Origin: CAZJGF01 sp964545665
GTDB lineage: Bacteria; Chloroflexota; Dehalococcoidia; GIF9; AB-539-J10
Reading direction: 5' to 3'
NCBI GenBank assembly: GCA_964545665.1
Contig: CAZJGF010000030.1
Coordinates: 1-15,100, forward strand
Length of the DNA: 15,100 bases
Numbering within the stretch: the first letter of the stretch is position 1; each line of letters begins with the position of its first letter. Positions 13,919 to 15,100 of this stretch are shown in pieces. Below the pieces are notes generated by a model, which did no database searches, was not told the DNA's origin, and saw only the letters and a program-made list of their open reading frames with translations. A program made the position numbers and the translations under genes.

Positions 13919-14098
13919 TCAAAATGGGAGAGCGTCCAAACTGACCATGAGCCCTTCTTTCAAGTATAGATCAAACGCGGGCGTATTGCGGTCAGCAATG
14001 AGTATTACGCCTTTGTATCCTCCTCCTATTGCTTTGTCATAGAGAAAATGTAGCATTTTGCGCCCGTATCCTTATTCTTGGTTCTGTACTAGATCTTG
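13919..14098 (-). pseudogene. GNAT-family N-acetyltransferase remnant
   Basis: The minus strand reads QDLVQNQE, a TAA stop, then GYGRKMLHFLYDKAIGGGYK, GVILIADRNTPAFDLYLKEG and LMVSLDALPF to a TGA at 13919. This is the core of a GNAT domain: beta-4, the acetyl-CoA loop (usually V.PEYRGxGYGRKLL) with a stop where Tyr or Arg is expected, the following helix, beta-5 (GVILIAD) and the NTPAFDLYLKEGL helix. A further in-frame stop lies at 14099-14101, and the N-terminal part is not found. It is a truncated and mutated gene. Substrate cannot be told. Confidence 0.7.
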
Positions 14099-14179
14099 CT
14101 ATCCAGTAGACTTATCATTAAGATATTGCAGGGGAAGTCATCAAATCAAAAATAGATCATCTTAGGAAAGGAAGAGGAC

Positions 14180-14347
14180 ATGACAGACGAAGGAAGAAGT
14201 TGGTACCACCGCAGCTCACCGGTTCTTGTAGCCCCTATTTGGTTCATCGGCTGGCTATTTACAATTGGTTACGCCAGTCTGGTTTGGTGGAAGATTCTAC
14301 TTGCCTTAGTAATCTGGCCGTACTTTCTAGGCTTGGCACTGAGATGA
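14180..14347 (+). CDS. Small membrane protein, 55 residues
   Basis: ATG at 14180 follows AGGAAGAGGA at good spacing. The product starts MTDEGRSWYHRSSPVLVAPI and has two membrane segments (about 15-35, PVLVAPIWFIGWLFTIGYASL-like, and 38-54, KILLALVIWPYFLGLAL) joined by a short WW turn. It is Trp-rich. It looks like a complete gene with no known domain, standing alone between the GNAT remnant and the TPR gene. Confidence 0.65.
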   Translation: MTDEGRSWYHRSSPVLVAPIWFIGWLFTIGYASLVWWKILLALVIWPYFLGLALR

Positions 14348-14473
14348 CCGGTTAAGAGAGCGTACTCTGATTCCGTACTCCGACTCTCTGTAGTGCTTCA
14401 AGCAATCCTCAAACGTGATACTCTGAATGTGCTGCATCATCATGCTCAAGTCAGACCGGCCAGTAGGATGCAT
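14327..14473 (-). CDS. Small ORF after the TPR gene, unproven
   Basis: The frame reads MHPTGRSDLSMMMQHIQSIT, then FEDCLKHYRESEYGIRVRSL, to a stop at 14327. It stays open upstream of the ATG to 14525. It has good protein character but no ribosome site, and its end overlaps the last 21 bases of the opposite small membrane gene. It may be a remnant of a longer gene. Confidence 0.25.
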   Translation of the reverse strand: MHPTGRSDLSMMMQHIQSITFEDCLKHYRESEYGIRVRSLNRSSQCQA

Positions 14474-14537
14474 GATGTCGAGAGTTGATGGCCCACTACG
14501 ATGCAGACTGCAGGTGGGAGGTGGCTAGTCTCAGTAT

Positions 14538-15100
14538 TTATTCGCCTCTACAGAATTCAAGAAGTTCTCCAAGATTGTGTGCTATTGGTGGATGAACTTC
14601 CGGGAATTGTTCCTCTGTGAACACTTTCAGGGCTTCCTCATAGGCTGTGATGGCCTTCTTACAGTTCTCAGCCTTCGCCTCCACCTCTCCAAGCGTCCTG
14701 TATGCATTCCCAAGATTGTTCTGAGTCATTGCGTAATCCATTGGGAACTGTTCAAGGGTCCTTACCTTCAGGGCTTCCTCATGGGCTGTGATCGCCTTCT
14801 TACAGTTCTCAGCCTTCGCCTCCATCTCTCCAAGCGTACTGTATGCATTCCCAAGATTGTTCTGAGTCATTGCGTAATCCATTGGGAAGCGTTCAAGAGT
14901 ATAGACCTTCAGGGCTTCCTCATAGGCCGTGATGGCCTTCTTAGAGTTCTCGGCCTTCGCTTCCACCTCTCCAAGCGTACTGTACGCAGTCCCGAGATTG
15001 TTCTGAGTCATTGCATATTGCATTGGGAAGCGTTCAAGAGTATAGACTTTCAGGGCTTGCTCATAGGCTGAGATTGCCTTCTTACAGTTCTCAGCCTTCG
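14538..15100 (-). CDS. Tetratricopeptide-repeat protein, C-terminal part
   Basis: The gene enters from the right edge, and its last 187 codons are seen. They hold three full repeats and part of a fourth, each 47 residues: AMTQNNLGNAYSTLGEVEAK, then AENCKKAITAYEEALKVYTL and ERFPMDY. The NNLGxAYxxLGE and AIxAYEEALKV patterns are TPR helices A and B with an added loop, close to the kinesin-light-chain type (TPR_10/TPR_12). The C-terminus ends HPPIAHNLGELLEFCRGE. Such repeats bind other proteins; N-terminal domains (CHAT, kinase and others are common in this class) lie outside the window. Confidence 0.9.
   Translation of the reverse strand, partial: KAENCKKAISAYEQALKVYTLERFPMQYAMTQNNLGTAYSTLGEVEAKAENSKKAITAYEEALKVYTLERFPMDYAMTQNNLGNAYSTLGEMEAKAENCKKAITAHEEALKVRTLEQFPMDYAMTQNNLGNAYRTLGEVEAKAENCKKAITAYEEALKVFTEEQFPEVHPPIAHNLGELLEFCRGE
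14631..15100 (-). repeat. 141-bp tandem coding repeats
   Basis: The same bases recur at exactly 141-base intervals (for example CTGAGTCATTG at 14721, 14862 and 15003; GGCTTCCTCA at 14631 and 14772). The copies differ at few positions, so they arose or were homogenised recently. Confidence 0.85.

Noticed and set aside
1..15100. Search for CRISPR arrays, tRNA genes, rRNA and insertion-sequence ends
   Set aside because: No regularly spaced short repeats with unique spacers, no cloverleaf and no transposase were seen; the repeats found are all within coding sequence.

Overview
The window is bacterial, of roughly even base composition, with strong Shine-Dalgarno sites of the AAGGAGGT type and many short lipoproteins. 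The mix (AIM24 protein, OmpR-type two-component pair, papain-family peptidase, TPR protein, and a winged-helix regulator carrying an NWTLFTSHG segment) would fit a Chloroflexota or Dehalococcoidia-like genome, but this is a weak inference because no rRNA, tRNA or marker gene is present.

Layout. Positions 1-6436 are read almost wholly on the minus strand: the start of a pyridoxamine-phosphate-oxidase-like protein at the left edge, a papain-family peptidase with a small broken ORF before it, an AIM24-family protein coupled to a frame-broken lipoprotein, a frame-broken lipoprotein with two NTF2-like copies, a jelly-roll-like lipoprotein, a collagen-like lipoprotein and a broken small membrane protein. 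At 6597-8790 an OmpR-type response regulator and its sensor kinase run on the plus strand, overlapping by ATGA. Positions 8791-9592 hold no intact gene.

The most distinctive region is 9593-13325. A minus-strand winged-helix regulator faces a plus-strand set of three alanine-rich coiled-coil genes (152, 110 and 651 residues). All three share an N-terminal PLPxILDExE motif and a second AGEKAA motif, and the largest ends in a single C-terminal membrane anchor. Between regulator and set lie two consensus sigma-70 promoters that face each other (TTGACA-N16-TATAAT on plus, TTGACA-N18-TATAAT on minus), with three ATACTAG half-sites between their -10 boxes. This looks like a repressor-controlled switch for a membrane-tethered coiled-coil assembly. 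The function is unknown and I recognise no characterised system. Two tightly packed small ORFs may open the operon.

Positions 13326-14122 hold broken genes: an EthD-family remnant on plus and a GNAT acetyltransferase remnant on minus. After them come an intact 55-residue membrane protein and the 3' end of a TPR gene built from 141-bp repeats that runs off the right edge.

Several ORFs are broken by single-base shifts that restore clear homology or coding character when corrected. Either this is a decaying accessory region or the assembly has indel errors; raw reads would decide.
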